Below, in pieces: positions 62,462 to 64,000 of a stretch of 64,000 nucleotides of DNA (position 1 is its first letter; the number at the start of each line of letters is the position of its first letter). The DNA comes from Eutrophocola sp965662685 (GTDB taxonomy: Bacteria > Pseudomonadota > Gammaproteobacteria > Pseudomonadales > Pseudohongiellaceae), in the NCBI GenBank assembly GCA_965662685.1, contig CBFIIQ010000011.1:1-64000 (forward strand), in the 5' to 3' direction. The notes below the pieces were generated by a model, which made no database searches, was not told the origin of the DNA, and worked only from the letters and a program-made list of their open reading frames with translations. Both the position numbers and the translations under genes were made by a program.

Positions 62462-63565
62462 CTAGTTACTGGTTTTCAAAAAAGCTTCTGCCACTTTGTC
62501 ACCAAAGTCCGAAGTCGACAGCATTGTCACACCAGAGCCTTCCTTGGATAAATCAGCCGTGCTGAAGCCATCAGCAAAGACACTTTGCATGGAATGCCAG
62601 AGATTCTTTGCTTCCACTTCCATGGCAAAACTCATTTCCAGCATCATGGCCACTGAGCCAATCATGGAGTAGGGGTTGGCGATGTTCTTGCCGGCGATAT
62701 CGGGAGCCGAACCATGGGAGGGTTCGTAATAGGCTTTTTTGTCACCCATGCAGGCAGAAGGCATCAGGCCAAGCGAGCCGAGAATGCCGCCGCCCTGGTC
62801 TGAGAGGATGTCACCAAACATGTTTTCCATCACCATAGTGTCAAACATCGTGGGCTTCAGGCACAGGTAAGTGGCTGCAGCATCCACCAGAATATTGATC
62901 ACTTCCACTTCGGGGTAGTCAGCATGGACTTCTTCCATTACCTCATTCCACAGCACACTGGATTTCAGCACGTTGCTCTTGTGGATATTGTGCAGGACTT
63001 TTTTGCGCTTCATTGCCGTCTTGAATGCGACCTTCATGATGCGTTTAATCTGGTCTTCATCATATTCAAGGGCTTCAGTAACATAGCGTCGGCCATCTTC
63101 ATTGATGCCGGTTTCCTTATGGCCAAAATACAGGCCGCCCACCAGCTCACGGATCATCATGATGTCGATGCCCTCACCGATGATTTCAGCTTTCAGGGGA
63201 GAAAAATGGGCAAGGCCCTTGGGCAGGTATACCGGACGGAAATTGGCATAGGTATTGTAGCGGCGGCGCATGGGCAGCAGGGCACCACGTTCCGGCTGTT
63301 CATCAATGGGGATTTTCTTGGATTCCTCATGACTCAGGCCAATGGGGCCTTTCAGGATGGCATCGGCTTCATCACAGACTGCCTTGGTTTGATCAGGGAA
63401 TGCACTGCCACATTCGAACCAGGCGCTGGCGCCAAAAGGGGTATGGACGAGGTCAAAGGTCACGTCATTGCGTGCTTCGACGAGTTTCAGGGTTTTAACT
63501 GCTTCGGCCATGATCTCGGGACCGATGCCGTCTCCATCCAGAAGGGCTATTTTATAGCTTGTCAT
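62462..63565 (-). CDS. leuB: 3-isopropylmalate dehydrogenase family protein
   Basis: NAD-dependent beta-decarboxylating dehydrogenase of 367 aa. Seen: ALLDGDGIGPEIM at the start, the substrate-binding region with three Arg (LLPMRRRYNTYANFRPV), REL-VGGLYFG, the NIHKSNVLKSS loop, and the cofactor loop EPSHGSAPDIAGKNIANP. In bacteria using the citramalate route, LeuB-type enzymes oxidise 3-methylmalate as well as 3-isopropylmalate. Proximity to cimA (3.2 kb) makes a role in isoleucine synthesis likely. Catalytic details separating LeuB from tartrate or homoisocitrate dehydrogenases could not be resolved by eye. The frame extends 21 codons further up, but ATG 63565 has GGAG five bases before it. 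leuCD are not adjacent. Confidence 0.82.
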   Translation of the reverse strand: MTSYKIALLDGDGIGPEIMAEAVKTLKLVEARNDVTFDLVHTPFGASAWFECGSAFPDQTKAVCDEADAILKGPIGLSHEESKKIPIDEQPERGALLPMRRRYNTYANFRPVYLPKGLAHFSPLKAEIIGEGIDIMMIRELVGGLYFGHKETGINEDGRRYVTEALEYDEDQIKRIMKVAFKTAMKRKKVLHNIHKSNVLKSSVLWNEVMEEVHADYPEVEVINILVDAAATYLCLKPTMFDTMVMENMFGDILSDQGGGILGSLGLMPSACMGDKKAYYEPSHGSAPDIAGKNIANPYSMIGSVAMMLEMSFAMEVEAKNLWHSMQSVFADGFSTADLSKEGSGVTMLSTSDFGDKVAEAFLKTSN

Positions 63566-63825
63566 GGGAGCTCCAGCTGATGATTCGGGTGTTTGAAAAA
63601 GCGCGCTAATGTACCACTTTCGTTCCATGCATTCAAAACTAGCGCCGGCTTTTTGCCGGTACCGGGGACCGGGGGAGGAATATCTCCCTTTTTTTCCTGG
63701 AAATCGCTTTTGATGGTACTCAAATGGGTTAAGACAGTCTAAAATGCATCGCTCGAATTTAAGTGGTGTTCCTTACCCGGAGCATGTCCACTGGACAAAA
63801 GCATATCAGCGGAGCAATACACCTT

Positions 63826-64000
63826 ATGACCTCTACCCAGGCCAATACTAATAACCAGAAACTCAACACCTGGATCAAGGAAATCGAAACACTCTGTCGC
63901 CCAAGTTCAATCCACTGGTGCGATGGAAGTCAGGAAGAATATGACAGACTATGTGAAGAACTGGTCGATGCCGGCACTTTTATCAGGCTAAACCCTGAAT
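63826..64000 (+). CDS. pckG: Phosphoenolpyruvate carboxykinase (GTP), N-terminal part
   Basis: First 58 codons, cut by the right edge. The segment IHWCDGSQEEYDRLCEELVDAG, followed by FIRLNPE, is diagnostic for GTP-dependent PEPCK, which converts oxaloacetate to PEP in gluconeogenesis. GGAG lies 11 bases before the ATG. Divergent from leuB over 260 bases that carry a GCCGG-rich stretch but no feature I could name. Most Gammaproteobacteria use the ATP enzyme, so this GTP form is a useful lineage hint. Confidence 0.92.
   Translation, partial: MTSTQANTNNQKLNTWIKEIETLCRPSSIHWCDGSQEEYDRLCEELVDAGTFIRLNPE

Noticed and set aside
62924..63580. Plus-strand 218-codon open frame opposite leuB
   Set aside because: Shadow of the well-conserved dehydrogenase on the other strand.

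Overview
The window is chromosomal DNA of a Gammaproteobacterium, most like the free-living Pseudomonadales/Cellvibrionales type. The evidence is the housekeeping block lptF-lptG / pepA-holC / valS, a Pil-Chp chemosensory operon, MiaE, SlyX, SrkA, a PiuC-type dioxygenase beside a TonB siderophore receptor, and a GTP-type PEP carboxykinase at the right edge. No rRNA, tRNA, CRISPR, transposase or phage gene was seen. Six runs of N (16688-16738, 20899-20913, 21414-21746, 35144-35156, 35650-35888, 55449-55672) hide sequence.

Layout. 1-10 kb: a CFA-type lipid methyltransferase and, 6.5 kb further on, DUF2878, chalcone-isomerase-like and DUF3833 genes that usually travel with it. Between them lie srkA, an M16 lipoprotein protease, an EamA transporter and a glycosyltransferase. 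10-25 kb: one long chemosensory operon for type IV pili: a FimX-like degenerate c-di-GMP protein (split by a frameshift), pilG, pilH, pilI, pilJ, chpA, a CheW-like gene and an unusual GAF-plus-PilB-like ATPase. 25-27 kb: divergent HPF-like and nhaR genes. 26.6-30 kb: a minus-strand ring-cleavage cluster (ligA, ligB, an NTF2-like secreted protein, an O-methyltransferase). 30-37 kb: DUF2721, an RND efflux pair, miaE and a fatty-acid desaturase. 37-42 kb: siderophore receptor, piuC, slyX, a membrane-anchored cold-shock-domain protein and a secreted HNH nuclease. 42-54 kb: valS, a type I secretion-like ABC/HlyD/TolC cassette whose ABC ATPase has lost its catalytic motifs, holC, pepA, lptF, lptG and DUF3095. 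55-64 kb: RDD and EamA membrane proteins, arylamine N-acetyltransferase, a Leptospira-type citramalate synthase preceded by an isoleucine-rich leader peptide and a transcription attenuator, threonine aldolase, MOSC, GST, a REP-rich intergenic stretch, a leuB-type dehydrogenase and the start of pckG.

How the genes work together. The pil-chp operon joins surface sensing (PilJ-ChpA-PilG/PilH) with c-di-GMP-type modules (the FimX-like protein and an MshEN-like segment in the ATPase). CimA and the LeuB-type enzyme, 3.2 kb apart, can supply two steps of the citramalate route to 2-oxobutyrate for isoleucine. The Ile-rich leader in front of cimA fits feedback by isoleucyl-tRNA and is the clearest regulatory discovery here. 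The other strong oddity is the pseudo-ATPase ABC exporter with an AT-rich palindrome lying over its promoter.
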